NCBI RefSeq assembly: GCF_003345655.1
Contig: NZ_QQOH01000001.1
Span: forward strand, 248,001-312,000
From: Motiliproteus coralliicola
GTDB taxonomy: Bacteria > Pseudomonadota > Gammaproteobacteria > Pseudomonadales > Balneatricaceae
Direction of reading: 5' to 3'
DNA: 64,000 bases
The notes beneath the pieces were generated by a model. The model was given only the letters and a program-made list of their open reading frames with translations. It searched no databases and had not been told where the DNA came from. Below are positions 28,678-36,634 of this stretch, piece by piece (the first letter of the stretch is position 1; every line of letters begins with the position of its first letter). The position numbers and the translations under genes are program-made.

Positions 28678-29634
28678 GTGTTGAAGCGAGCGGTATTTTT
28701 GGATCAGGGGAGTCTGGATCGAAACGATCTGGATCTGTCCTCGATCGCCTCTCAGGTTGATGAGTTGGTGCTGTTTGATAAAACCGCACCGACCGAGGTT
28801 GCCCAACGGCTTGCCGGGGCGCAGGTTGCCATCGTCAATAAGGTGGTGCTGGATGCCGAATTGATCGCAGCGCTGCCGGAGTTAAAGCTGATCTGCATCG
28901 CGGCCACCGGGACCAATAATGTCGAGTTGCAGGCGGCGGCGGATCAGGGGATTGTGGTCAGCAACTGTCAGGGGTACGGAACCGCGTCCGTGGTACAGCA
29001 CACGCTGTGTCTGATGCTGGCATTGGCCACGCGGTTGTCAGACTATTCGGCGGCGGTACAGCGCGGAGACTGGGGCCGGAGCGAACAGTTCTGTCTGCTT
29101 GATTACCCGATTATGGAGCTGGCGGGTAAAACCCTGGGGATCGTTGGTTACGGTGAGTTGGGTCAGGGGGTTGCGCGGCTGGCCGAGGCATTGGGTATGC
29201 GGGTGTTGATCGCCGCGCGCCCGGGTACGACCCCTACCGATGGCCGGCTGGCGTTGGATGAGCTGTTACCTCAGGTGGACCTGTTGAGTCTGCACTGCCC
29301 TTTGACGGCTGAAAGCCGCAACCTGATCGATAGTCGGGCGCTGGCGCTGATGAAGCCCGGAGCGCTGCTGATCAACGCGGCCCGAGGCGGGATCGTCGAC
29401 GAATCTGCGTTGGCGCAGGTCTTGAAATCTGGCCATCTGGGCGGTGCGGCGATGGACGTGCTCTCGCAGGAGCCGCCTCGCGAAGGCAATGTGTTGCTGG
29501 ACTCCGACATTCCCAACCTGATCTTAACCCCGCATAGCGCCTGGGGCAGCCGAGAGGCGCGGCAGCGGATAGTGCTTCAGATCGGTGAGAACATAGCGGC
29601 TTTTTCGAAGTCGGCGCCGATACGTACCGTCTGA
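28678..29634 (+). CDS. D-2-hydroxyacid dehydrogenase (hydroxypyruvate/glyoxylate reductase type)
   Basis: The 318 residues show the NAD-binding motif GYGELGQG, the catalytic Arg in NAARGGIVDE, a Glu in the next segment, and the catalytic His in TPHSAWGS, which together define the family. Close relatives reduce hydroxypyruvate or glyoxylate; the exact substrate is not fixed by sequence. I chose GTG at 28678 because GGAGGGG lies just before it. Another GTG at 28654 lies directly after the bamC terminator T-run. Confidence 0.88.
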   Translation: MLKRAVFLDQGSLDRNDLDLSSIASQVDELVLFDKTAPTEVAQRLAGAQVAIVNKVVLDAELIAALPELKLICIAATGTNNVELQAAADQGIVVSNCQGYGTASVVQHTLCLMLALATRLSDYSAAVQRGDWGRSEQFCLLDYPIMELAGKTLGIVGYGELGQGVARLAEALGMRVLIAARPGTTPTDGRLALDELLPQVDLLSLHCPLTAESRNLIDSRALALMKPGALLINAARGGIVDESALAQVLKSGHLGGAAMDVLSQEPPREGNVLLDSDIPNLILTPHSAWGSREARQRIVLQIGENIAAFSKSAPIRTV

Positions 29635-29670
29635 GATATTGACCGTTACTTAATCTGACAAGGGGGCGAT

Positions 29671-30156
29671 ATGGCGATCAAAATCTATCTGGCCGGGCCG
29701 CTGGGTTTTTCCGAAGTTGGCAGGATGTTCCATTATGAATGCCTGATTCCGGCATTGGAGCAGCTAGGACTGGAGCCGCTTGATCCCTGGCAACTGGGTG
29801 ATACGGAAGAGCTTCGTTCCGCCTTGGCGCTGTCTGATCTGAATGAGCAGCGAACACAGTTGGCTGAGATTAACCGCAGTATTGGGCGGACCAACGTCGA
29901 AGCTATCGATCGTTGCGATTGGATCTTGGCAAATCTGGATGGGGTCGATGTGGATTCCGGTACCGCAGCTGAGATCGGCTACGGATTTGCCACCGGTAAG
30001 CTGATCTTTGGCTACCGAGGTGACTTTCGCCTGAGTTGCGATAATCTGGGTGGACAGGTCAATCTGCAGGTCGAGTACTTTATTCGCGCCAGCGGCGGCC
30101 TGATTGCATCCGATCTGGAATCGTTGTTACAAGCGTTGCAGAGCGCTGGGCAGTAG
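29671..30156 (+). CDS. Nucleoside 2-deoxyribosyltransferase family protein
   Basis: The 161 residues begin with IYLAGPLGF and contain DVDSGTAAEIGYG with the likely nucleophile Glu101, the pattern of this fold. Family enzymes exchange bases on deoxynucleosides or hydrolyse nucleoside monophosphates (RCL type). AGGGGG precedes the ATG. It follows the dehydrogenase by 36 bases and ends at a bidirectional terminator. Confidence 0.82.
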   Translation: MAIKIYLAGPLGFSEVGRMFHYECLIPALEQLGLEPLDPWQLGDTEELRSALALSDLNEQRTQLAEINRSIGRTNVEAIDRCDWILANLDGVDVDSGTAAEIGYGFATGKLIFGYRGDFRLSCDNLGGQVNLQVEYFIRASGGLIASDLESLLQALQSAGQ

Positions 30157-30174
30157 AAACGATTGGTCCAGGCG

Positions 30175-30206
30175 AAAAAAAGCCCGGTAAGTACCGGGCT
30201 TTTTTA
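30175..30206. terminator. Bidirectional terminator before pckA
   Basis: AGCCCGG pairs with CCGGGCT around a short loop, with A-run on the left and T-run on the right. It serves both the plus-strand gene and the convergent pckA. Confidence 0.92.
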
Positions 30207-30223
30207 TTATTGATCCTGATCGA

Positions 30224-31834
30224 TCAGAGCTTTGGGCCTGCTTCAACCAGGGCTTTACCCTCGTCGTTGTCGGTGAAGCGTTCGAAGTTATCAACGAACA
30301 TAGCAGCCAGGTTCTTGGCCTTGTCATCCCAGATGGAGGCATCGCTGTAGGTGTCCTGCGGATTCAGGATACCGCTGTCGGCACCCGGCAGGGCCTGGGG
30401 AACGGCAAGGTTGAAGTAGGGCAGGCTAACAAACTCCTGATCTTCGATGGAACCGTCCAGAATCGCGTCGATGATGGCGCGGGTGTCCTTGATCGAGATC
30501 CGTTTGCCGGTACCGTTCCAGCCGGTGTTGACCAGGTAGGCCTGGGCGCCGGAGGCGTTCATGCGCTCGGTCAGTACCTTGGCATAAGTGGTCGGGTGCA
30601 GGCTTAGGAAGGCGGCGCCAAAACAGGAGCTGAAGGTCGGCGTCGGTTCGGTGATGCCGCGTTCGGTACCAGCCAGCTTTGAGGTGAAGCCGGACAGGAA
30701 GTAGTAGCGGGTCTGTTCCGGGGTCAGCTTGGATACCGGCGGCAGCACACCGAAGGCGTCGGCAGTCAGGAAGATCACCTTGGTGGCGTGACCCGCCTTG
30801 GAGACCGGCTTGACGATGTTGTCGATATGGTAGATCGGGTAGGAAACCCGGGTGTTCTCGGTCTTGGAGCCGTCATCGTAGTCGATCTTGCCGTCAGCAT
30901 CGACGGTAACGTTTTCCAGTAGGGCGTCGCGACGGATAGCGTTGTAGATATCCGGCTCGTTTTCTTTGCTCAGGTTGATGGTCTTGGCGTAGCAGCCACC
31001 TTCAAAGTTGAACACGCCGTTGTCGTCCCAGCCGTGCTCATCGTCGCCGATCAGTTCGCGCTTTGGATCGGTAGACAGGGTGGTCTTGCCGGTGCCAGAC
31101 AGGCCGAAGAATACAGCTACATCGCCTTCTTTGCCGACGTTGGCAGAGCAGTGCATGGACGCGATGCCCTTCAGAGGCAGCAGGTAGTTCATCATCGAGA
31201 ACATACCTTTCTTCATTTCGCCACCGTACCAGGTGCCGCCGATCAGCTGCATCTTTTCGGTCAGGTTGAAGGCGACGAAGTTTTCAGAGTTCAGACCCTG
31301 CTCCTGCCAGTTCGGGTTGGTGGTCTTAGCGCCGTTCATGACCACGAAGTCCGGCTCGTAGTCGGCCAGTTCGGCTTCACTCGGACGGATAAACATGTTG
31401 GTAACGAAGTGGGCCTGCCAGGCTACTTCGGTGATGAAACGTACGTTCAGTCGAGTGTCTTCGTTGGCGCCACAGTAGGTATCAACAACAAAAAGACGCT
31501 TGCCAGATAGTTGCTTGGTAACCAGTTGCTTCAGTTCGCCCCAAACTTCGGTTGTGATCGGCTTGTTGTCGTTCTTGCCTTGATCGGACCACCAGACGGT
31601 GTCACGGGTGGTATCGTCTTTAACGATGAACTTGTCCTTGGGAGAGCGGCCGGTAAAGATGCCGGTGTCTACCGCAACGGCGCCAGACTCGGTCACAACG
31701 CCCTTTTCAAAACCTGACAAGGAGGCTTTGGTCTCTTCTTCAAACAGCAGTTCGTAGGAGGGGTTGTAAACAATCTCTTGTGCGTCTTCGATACCGTATT
31801 TGGCAAGATCAATCGTAGGACGGGCCTCTGACAT
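30224..31834 (-). CDS. pckA: Phosphoenolpyruvate carboxykinase (ATP)
   Basis: PckA converts oxaloacetate and ATP to phosphoenolpyruvate, the first step of gluconeogenesis. With ATG at 31834 (GGGAGA before it) the protein has 536 residues, like E. coli (540). The kinase P-loop GLSGTGKTT lies at 244-252, followed by the metal-binding acids in the GDDEHGW segment. An upstream in-frame extension of 21 residues lacks support. Confidence 0.97.
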   Translation of the reverse strand: MSEARPTIDLAKYGIEDAQEIVYNPSYELLFEEETKASLSGFEKGVVTESGAVAVDTGIFTGRSPKDKFIVKDDTTRDTVWWSDQGKNDNKPITTEVWGELKQLVTKQLSGKRLFVVDTYCGANEDTRLNVRFITEVAWQAHFVTNMFIRPSEAELADYEPDFVVMNGAKTTNPNWQEQGLNSENFVAFNLTEKMQLIGGTWYGGEMKKGMFSMMNYLLPLKGIASMHCSANVGKEGDVAVFFGLSGTGKTTLSTDPKRELIGDDEHGWDDNGVFNFEGGCYAKTINLSKENEPDIYNAIRRDALLENVTVDADGKIDYDDGSKTENTRVSYPIYHIDNIVKPVSKAGHATKVIFLTADAFGVLPPVSKLTPEQTRYYFLSGFTSKLAGTERGITEPTPTFSSCFGAAFLSLHPTTYAKVLTERMNASGAQAYLVNTGWNGTGKRISIKDTRAIIDAILDGSIEDQEFVSLPYFNLAVPQALPGADSGILNPQDTYSDASIWDDKAKNLAAMFVDNFERFTDNDEGKALVEAGPKL

Positions 31835-32594
31835 CAGTTTCTCCCAGGTGTTCATCATCAGGTCTAAGCAGTACGCACAAGCCGCAGGGCACGGCAATGA
31901 GCAGTTTATAACGTCAGGTGGATTCTTGTTTGAGACAGGCTCAACTTGTCATTATCAACCACCCGCAACGCAAGCTGTGCATTATAGGGTCTATTGAGAA
32001 TCAATCAATCGAAATAGACGAATTACGGGCATTTGTTAGCAGAATGTAGGGGCCTAAATCATCGCAGTGCGACAAACGTTTATGGCTAGCATAAAGGTGG
32101 CTAAATCGTTGCTTGTCTTATACCTCAATGATGGATGCCATCGGCCCGTTTTGGTGATGCCTGGCCCGGCTTTTTCGGTGGCCGACTGGAGCCGGTTTTG
32201 CAGCCGTTTGCTCGAGGCCTGCATGTTATCGGGGCTGTAGCGATTTGCTCACAGTTTCTGTGCATAACTCTGTGGAATAAAGAGGAGTAGAGCGGGCCAG
32301 GCCGCTATACTCGGCTAGTTGTTTAAAATTGGTTAAAATTTGCACAGCCCAAAAAAGACCAATCAAAACAGATGGTTAGCAAAGTCAATAGTCTGCTGAT
32401 AAAAAAACAACTGTGTTTATGACTTTTTTATTTCGCTGTTCAGCGCTGTTTTGGATTTGTGAATAATACAAGCGTTTCTTGATCCTTCGGTGCCTTTTCG
32501 AACGTTATCTGACCCGGCTATGTACCGGGTTCTATTCTTCTACTCGGGTCGTCATGGTAAGCTGCCCGGCCTTTTGTGTTAGACCTCCTGAAGT
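31835..32594. other. Long AT-rich intergenic region between pckA and dusC
   Basis: 760 bases without a credible gene. It contains the pckA promoter (31981-32008, minus strand), a DnaA-box-like nonamer TGTGCATAA at 32269-32277 followed by TGTGGAATAA, several A/T tracts (32320-32470), and a hairpin ACCCGG/CCGGGT at 32512-32530 close to dusC. No tRNA or long open frame is seen. Confidence 0.6.
31981..32008 (-). promoter_or_regulatory. Probable pckA promoter
   Basis: On the minus strand TTGATT (32008-32003) and a perfect TATAAT (31986-31981) are spaced by 16 bases. This implies a leader of about 140 bases before pckA. Confidence 0.55.
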
Positions 32595-33569
32595 ATGCAT
32601 ATCTATTTGGCGCCGATGGAAGGGCTGGTGGACCCGGTGATGCGGGATATTATCAGCCGAATCGGTGGAATCGATCGCTGCGTGACCGAGTTCGTCCGCA
32701 TCTCGGAGCAGGTGCTGCCGCGCCGGGTTTATTTGCGCCTCTGTCCGGAACTGCTACATCAGGGCGTGACCCGTTCCGGCACGCCGGTTTATGTACAACT
32801 TCTGGGGTCCGATCCCCAGCTATTGGCGGGCACTGCAGCTAAGCTGGCCGAGCTTGGGGCGCCGGGGATTGACCTGAACTTCGGCTGCCCGGCTAAAACG
32901 GTCAATCGAAACCGTGGCGGGGCTATCCTGCTTAAAGAGCCGGAGTTGGTCGGTTGTATCGTCGAGCGGGTCCGTTCTCAGCTGCCGTCAGAGGTTCCGC
33001 TGACGGCCAAGATGCGACTGGGTTATGAGGATACCTCTGTGGCGTTGCGCAATGCGGTGGCCATTGCAGAGGCGGGCGCCGATGAGCTCTGTGTCCATGC
33101 CCGAACCAAAGTTGAGGGCTATCGACCGCCGGCGCACTGGCACTGGCTGGCGCGGATACGCGAGGCGGTGGCTATCCCGGTGGTGGCAAATGGCGAGGTT
33201 TGGTCGCTGGAAGACTTTGGGCGTTGTATCGAGGTCAGCGGTTGTCAACGACTGATGTTGGGTCGTGGCCTGGTGTCCCGGCCGGATTTGGCGCTGCAGA
33301 TCCGGCAGCAGCTTGAGGGGCGACCGGTACAGGCGCTGGATTGGGCAGCGCTGGTTCCCTGGGTCGAGGACTATTATCAGCAACTGCACTTGATCGCCCC
33401 CCGCTATGCCGATGGACGGCTGAAACAGTGGTTGGGGCTGCTGCGACGTAACTATGCTCAGGCAGGGAAGCTATTGCAGCAGTTAAGGCGTGATAGCGGC
33501 GAGCAAGCCATGCGTCAGGGCTTGGCCCAGTCTCAACAGTGGATCGACGACAGCGGCCAAGCTGCTTGA
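32595..33569 (+). CDS. dusC: tRNA-dihydrouridine synthase DusC type
   Basis: Dus enzymes reduce uridines in tRNA with FMN and NADPH; the DusC group acts on position 16. The 324 residues begin with IYLAPMEG, typical for the flavin-binding barrel, and have the catalytic Cys98 in NFGCPAKTVN followed by GGAILL. Length and the compact N-terminus fit DusC rather than DusA or DusB. Confidence 0.92.
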   Translation: MHIYLAPMEGLVDPVMRDIISRIGGIDRCVTEFVRISEQVLPRRVYLRLCPELLHQGVTRSGTPVYVQLLGSDPQLLAGTAAKLAELGAPGIDLNFGCPAKTVNRNRGGAILLKEPELVGCIVERVRSQLPSEVPLTAKMRLGYEDTSVALRNAVAIAEAGADELCVHARTKVEGYRPPAHWHWLARIREAVAIPVVANGEVWSLEDFGRCIEVSGCQRLMLGRGLVSRPDLALQIRQQLEGRPVQALDWAALVPWVEDYYQQLHLIAPRYADGRLKQWLGLLRRNYAQAGKLLQQLRRDSGEQAMRQGLAQSQQWIDDSGQAA

Positions 33570-33598
33570 GGCCTAGCCCGGTCCACCGAGGTTGAAGG

Positions 33599-34744
33599 TC
33601 AGCGTTTGATCGCGCTCAGGACCACAAACTTGGGGTTGCTGGCGACCAGCTCGCAATTTCCAAACAGTCGCCTCAGCTGTTGGTGGTAACCCAGATGGCG
33701 ATTGCCGATGACGCGCAGTTCACCTCCCTGCTTTAGCACCCGACGTGCATCCCGAAACATCTGCCGGGCGATATGATCGCCGACACTTTGCTGTTGGTGA
33801 AACGGCGGGTTGTTGAGCACCAGGGCGGCACTGTTGTCCGGTTGCTGCTCCAGGCAGTTATCGGCGATAAATTCGGCTGGGCGCTGATCGCCAAATGTCG
33901 CTTCGAAAGTCTGTTTGGCGCTCGCCAGAGCGCGGAAGGATTCATCGGTAAACAGCAGTTGTGCGTCCGGGTTCCGTTCGGCGGCGATCAAACCAACCAG
34001 GCCGTTGCCGCAACCCAGATCAATGATCCTACCGGTTTCGACCCCTGAAGGGATATGCTGAAGAAACAGCCGTGTCCCGATATCCAATTTTTCACGGGAG
34101 AATACCCCGGCCTGGTTGTAGACCTGGTGGCCACTACCTTCGAGCCGATAGCTGCTGGGGTAGGGCGAGTCGATGATCGGTTTGGTCGGATCCAGCTCGG
34201 CGAACAGCAGTCGGGCCTTTTTCTTTGCCAATGAGCAGCGGCTGGGGCCGATCAGGCGCTCGAACAGCTGTACTGTGGAGCGTTGAATATGCTTCGCCAT
34301 CGCGGCTCCGATGATGCGGCAGTCCGGGGCCAGGTAGGGGCGTATCCGGCAGAGTTGATCCTCCAGCAGGCTCAGGGTCTTGGGCAGTTTGATCAGCAAC
34401 AACTTCACCGTTGTGGGCGGTGGGTCGAAGGGGGCCAGCAAGTGAACCTGGTCCGGATCGATGCCGTTACCCTTTAGGTTCAGTCCAACGGCCTCTTGGG
34501 CTAGAAAGGAATCCCCGCAGCTGTAGGGCCCCAGCTGGTGCAAGCCCAGCGCAAGGGCACCGAAAGCGTCATTGAGAATCAGCGGGGAGGGCAGCGCTAG
34601 GCCCTGCTGGCGAAGTTCGTCAAGGTGTTGCAGCAGCAACTCATCGGCGGCGTCCCAAGCCCTTAAGGGCAGCCTGGGCTGATGGGGGTAACGATGCAGG
34701 CGATAGGTACCCTCTGGGCGTTTGAATAGCTGGTCAGCACTCAT
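33599..34744 (-). CDS. rlmG: 23S rRNA (guanine-1835-N2) methyltransferase RlmG
   Basis: The 381 residues have the tandem methyltransferase arrangement: a degenerate N-terminal half and a C-terminal SAM-binding domain with IIDLGCGNGLVG (about 240-251) and the target-base motif NNPPF (about 310). E. coli RlmG has 378 residues. RsmC is the close alternative, but the length and the N-terminal sequence fit RlmG better. It converges on dusC. Confidence 0.88.
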   Translation of the reverse strand: MSADQLFKRPEGTYRLHRYPHQPRLPLRAWDAADELLLQHLDELRQQGLALPSPLILNDAFGALALGLHQLGPYSCGDSFLAQEAVGLNLKGNGIDPDQVHLLAPFDPPPTTVKLLLIKLPKTLSLLEDQLCRIRPYLAPDCRIIGAAMAKHIQRSTVQLFERLIGPSRCSLAKKKARLLFAELDPTKPIIDSPYPSSYRLEGSGHQVYNQAGVFSREKLDIGTRLFLQHIPSGVETGRIIDLGCGNGLVGLIAAERNPDAQLLFTDESFRALASAKQTFEATFGDQRPAEFIADNCLEQQPDNSAALVLNNPPFHQQQSVGDHIARQMFRDARRVLKQGGELRVIGNRHLGYHQQLRRLFGNCELVASNPKFVVLSAIKR

Positions 34745-35111
34745 GGAAAACAGGTCAGTTAACGGGTTGGATTCATTGGGGTGAGGGCGGTTGGTCCATC
34801 AGATAGATTCAATCGTAGTCGTAACCGTCATGCCACGCTCATGATCCGCAGAGCCGGTAACGCTGTGATCAGAATCAATTGTCGAGCTCGCTTGGAACGC
34901 GACTCCTCAAAGGCCGAGTCAATATAGGCTCCCAGTGTCTGGGGGCGGAGAATACCGAGGATCGCGGTTTTGCGCAAAAACAGCTCTGAAGGCGTCGCAA
35001 GCCTGCACGCAGACAAGCGATCCTGGCAGTAACTAATACGTTAGTCGAAAGCGCAAAAAAATAAGACTTTTTCCTAGAGCCAGAATCCACCGGATTGGCG
35101 ATACTCTGTGC
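34745..35111. other. Intergenic region upstream of the candidate regulatory RNA
   Basis: Between the rlmG start and the candidate RNA there is no supported gene. Short minus-strand frames exist but lack ribosome sites and cross the RNA. The region carries the palindrome at 35030-35045 and an A-rich stretch (35053-35063) before the inferred RNA promoter. Confidence 0.5.
35030..35045 (+). promoter_or_regulatory. Palindrome upstream of the candidate RNA, GacA-site-like
   Basis: TAAC-N6-GTTA (35030-35043) nests with ACTAA-N4-TTAGT (35032-35045). The centre is about 74 bases before the inferred RNA start. The GacA/UvrY activating site is TGTAAG-N6-CTTACA, with the same spacer but only partial base agreement, so regulation by GacA is a suggestion only. 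Confidence 0.4.
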
Positions 35112-35216
35112 AGTGCAACAAGGAAACAGAAGGATCTGGCCACATAAAAGGATGCCGTGGCGAGTTGCCGCAAGGATTTCCAAAAGCCGTTGGTAATGAT
35201 TACCAACGGCTTTTTT
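35112..35216 (+). ncRNA. Candidate RsmY/RsmZ (CsrB-type) RNA that binds RsmA/CsrA
   Basis: A region of about 105 bases without coding potential ends in a very strong terminator. It contains four AAGGA motifs, with GGA at 35122, 35132, 35150 and 35174, three of them AAGGAT. Two are displayed in hairpin loops: CAG-AAGGAT-CTG (35127-35138) and GCCAC...GTGGC (35139-35161). Loop-displayed A(N)GGA motifs are the hallmark of RNAs that titrate the translational regulator RsmA/CsrA. A -10-like GATACT lies at 35100-35105, so the 5' end is inferred. No rsm RNA is known to me at this location. Confidence 0.68.
35182..35216 (+). terminator. Strong terminator of the candidate RNA
   Basis: A perfect 15-base stem (AAAAGCCGTTGGTAA with its complement) and loop TGA is followed by a T-run. 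No protein gene on the plus strand lies upstream, so the terminator implies a non-coding transcript. It can also act on the minus strand. Confidence 0.92.
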
Positions 35217-35828
35217 CATATTTAGCCCCCATGGACCGAGCCTGAAACCCGTTGCCGAGGCGGCAGGGAGTCGGTTCTGAGCCCATCATAAAAGTGTCAT
35301 ATCACTGCCACCCCAGCTCTGATCGGGGCTGTGGCACCCTGTCCACAGAAGCTGTGGATAATTCGGTGGACAGTAAGAATAAAAAACCATAAGTGCCACA
35401 AAGGATGCCGTCTAGAGACGAATTGATCAAAAAATAACCAGTCCGTCTTGTGTTTAATAGAATCAATTGGTTAGGTGGTTTTTTGATAATTGTCATCCGT
35501 TGTTTGGATCGAACCTCGATCTGTAGCAGAGTCTTCTCTGTCGATGTTAATAACCTTTTCCGATGAGCCAGATCGGGTCTGGCATGCCCGCATTTTGTCA
35601 AGCAATAAATCAGCTTTTTGAGGTTGTCTGATATTTGGGCCGCTCAACTGGATTGATGGCCTAAATTTGGTCCATCATGGATGCCTCAGAATGGTTTATT
35701 GTTCGCCGAACCGCTAGGTATGGGTGATCGCGCAACAAGGCCCAGGCTATGGCCGCTGGTTCAGCGACGAGCAAGGAACCAACCGATTCAATAGAGTAAC
35801 GAGTCAGATAACCCTTAGGGAGAGAGTG
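35217..35828. other. AT-rich intergenic region before the SIMPL-domain gene
   Basis: About 610 bases without a supported gene. The left part carries nested inverted repeats (35331-35399). The middle is AT-rich (35375-35620). Nothing else was recognised apart from the ribosome site GGGAGAG of the next gene. Confidence 0.5.
35331..35399. repeat. Nested inverted repeats with a perfect DnaA box
   Basis: GTGGCAC (35331-35337) pairs with GTGCCAC (35393-35399), CTGTCCAC (35339-35346) with GTGGACAG (35366-35373), and inside these TCCACAG (35342-35348) with CTGTGGA (35352-35358). A consensus DnaA box TGTGGATAA lies at 35353-35361. The right end runs into CCACAAAGGATGCCGT, which echoes part of the candidate RNA at 35140-35158. 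Confidence 0.6.
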
Positions 35829-36554
35829 ATGTCGAAGAGCTGGTTAGTCATGATTTTGTGCACTGCGTTAGTGTCCACCCCAAGCTTGGCCCAAACACCG
35901 CCCAATACGGGACTGTCGGTGCGTGGTGAGGCCGTGGTATCGGCCCCGGCTGATAGAGCCAGCCTGATGCTGGGGGTGCAGAACAGCGCTGAGGATGCCG
36001 ACAGCGCGGTGAAGGAGAACAACCGCCTGATGCAGCAGTTAAATAAGGCTCTACTGAAGGCAGGCGTGGCTGAGAAGGAGCTGAGCACCGCCAACTTCAG
36101 CGTTCAACCCCAGTGGCAGCCGCGACCGCGTAATGCCGGGCAGGACTGGAAGCCGCAAATTGTCGGTTACCAGGCACGGGCACAACTGCAGCTAAAAACC
36201 ACACAGCTGACTAAGGTGGCCAGCTTTATCCAGGCCGCCATCGAAGCCGGGGCTAACCTGGTCGGTCAGCTGAGCTTTGGTCTGGAGGATAACGAAGCGG
36301 TTTACCAGCAGGCGTTGCAGCAGGCTACCGAGCGTGCGCGTCAGCATGCTCTGGTTGCGGCCCAGGCTGCCGGTGTCAACTTGGGCGCGATACAACACAT
36401 TGAGGTCGAGCCGGGAAATCCGGGGCGCTTCGAGATGGCTCTAGCGGCCAAACCGATGGCGCGGATGTCGTCGGATGCGTCGATGCCGGTAGTGGCTCCT
36501 GGAAAAATTGACGTCCGGGCCGGAGTGCAGCTTCAGTTCAAGATCAACCCTTAG
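35829..36554 (+). CDS. Periplasmic SIMPL-domain (DUF541) protein
   Basis: With ATG at 35829 the protein has 241 residues: a signal peptide (about 1-22, cleavage after SLAQ) and a SIMPL domain over the rest. Relatives such as E. coli YggE form ring-shaped oligomers in the envelope and are linked to oxidative-stress protection, but no reaction is known. An upstream in-frame extension of 35 residues lacks a signal peptide and a ribosome site. Confidence 0.86.
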   Translation: MSKSWLVMILCTALVSTPSLAQTPPNTGLSVRGEAVVSAPADRASLMLGVQNSAEDADSAVKENNRLMQQLNKALLKAGVAEKELSTANFSVQPQWQPRPRNAGQDWKPQIVGYQARAQLQLKTTQLTKVASFIQAAIEAGANLVGQLSFGLEDNEAVYQQALQQATERARQHALVAAQAAGVNLGAIQHIEVEPGNPGRFEMALAAKPMARMSSDASMPVVAPGKIDVRAGVQLQFKINP

Positions 36555-36634
36555 GGTTGTATGGCGCAGGACGCCGGTTCCCTTAAGGGGAGTTCAAGCT
36601 AGAATAGGCGTCCTTAGTTGCGTTGGAGTTTGCG

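Noticed and set aside
31835-31897. Longer N-terminus of PckA
   Set aside because: The 21 extra residues are not found in the family and a good ribosome site precedes the ATG at 31834.
34875-35219. Minus-strand open frame of 114 codons
   Set aside because: It lacks a ribosome site, runs through the candidate RNA and its terminator, and resembles no known protein.
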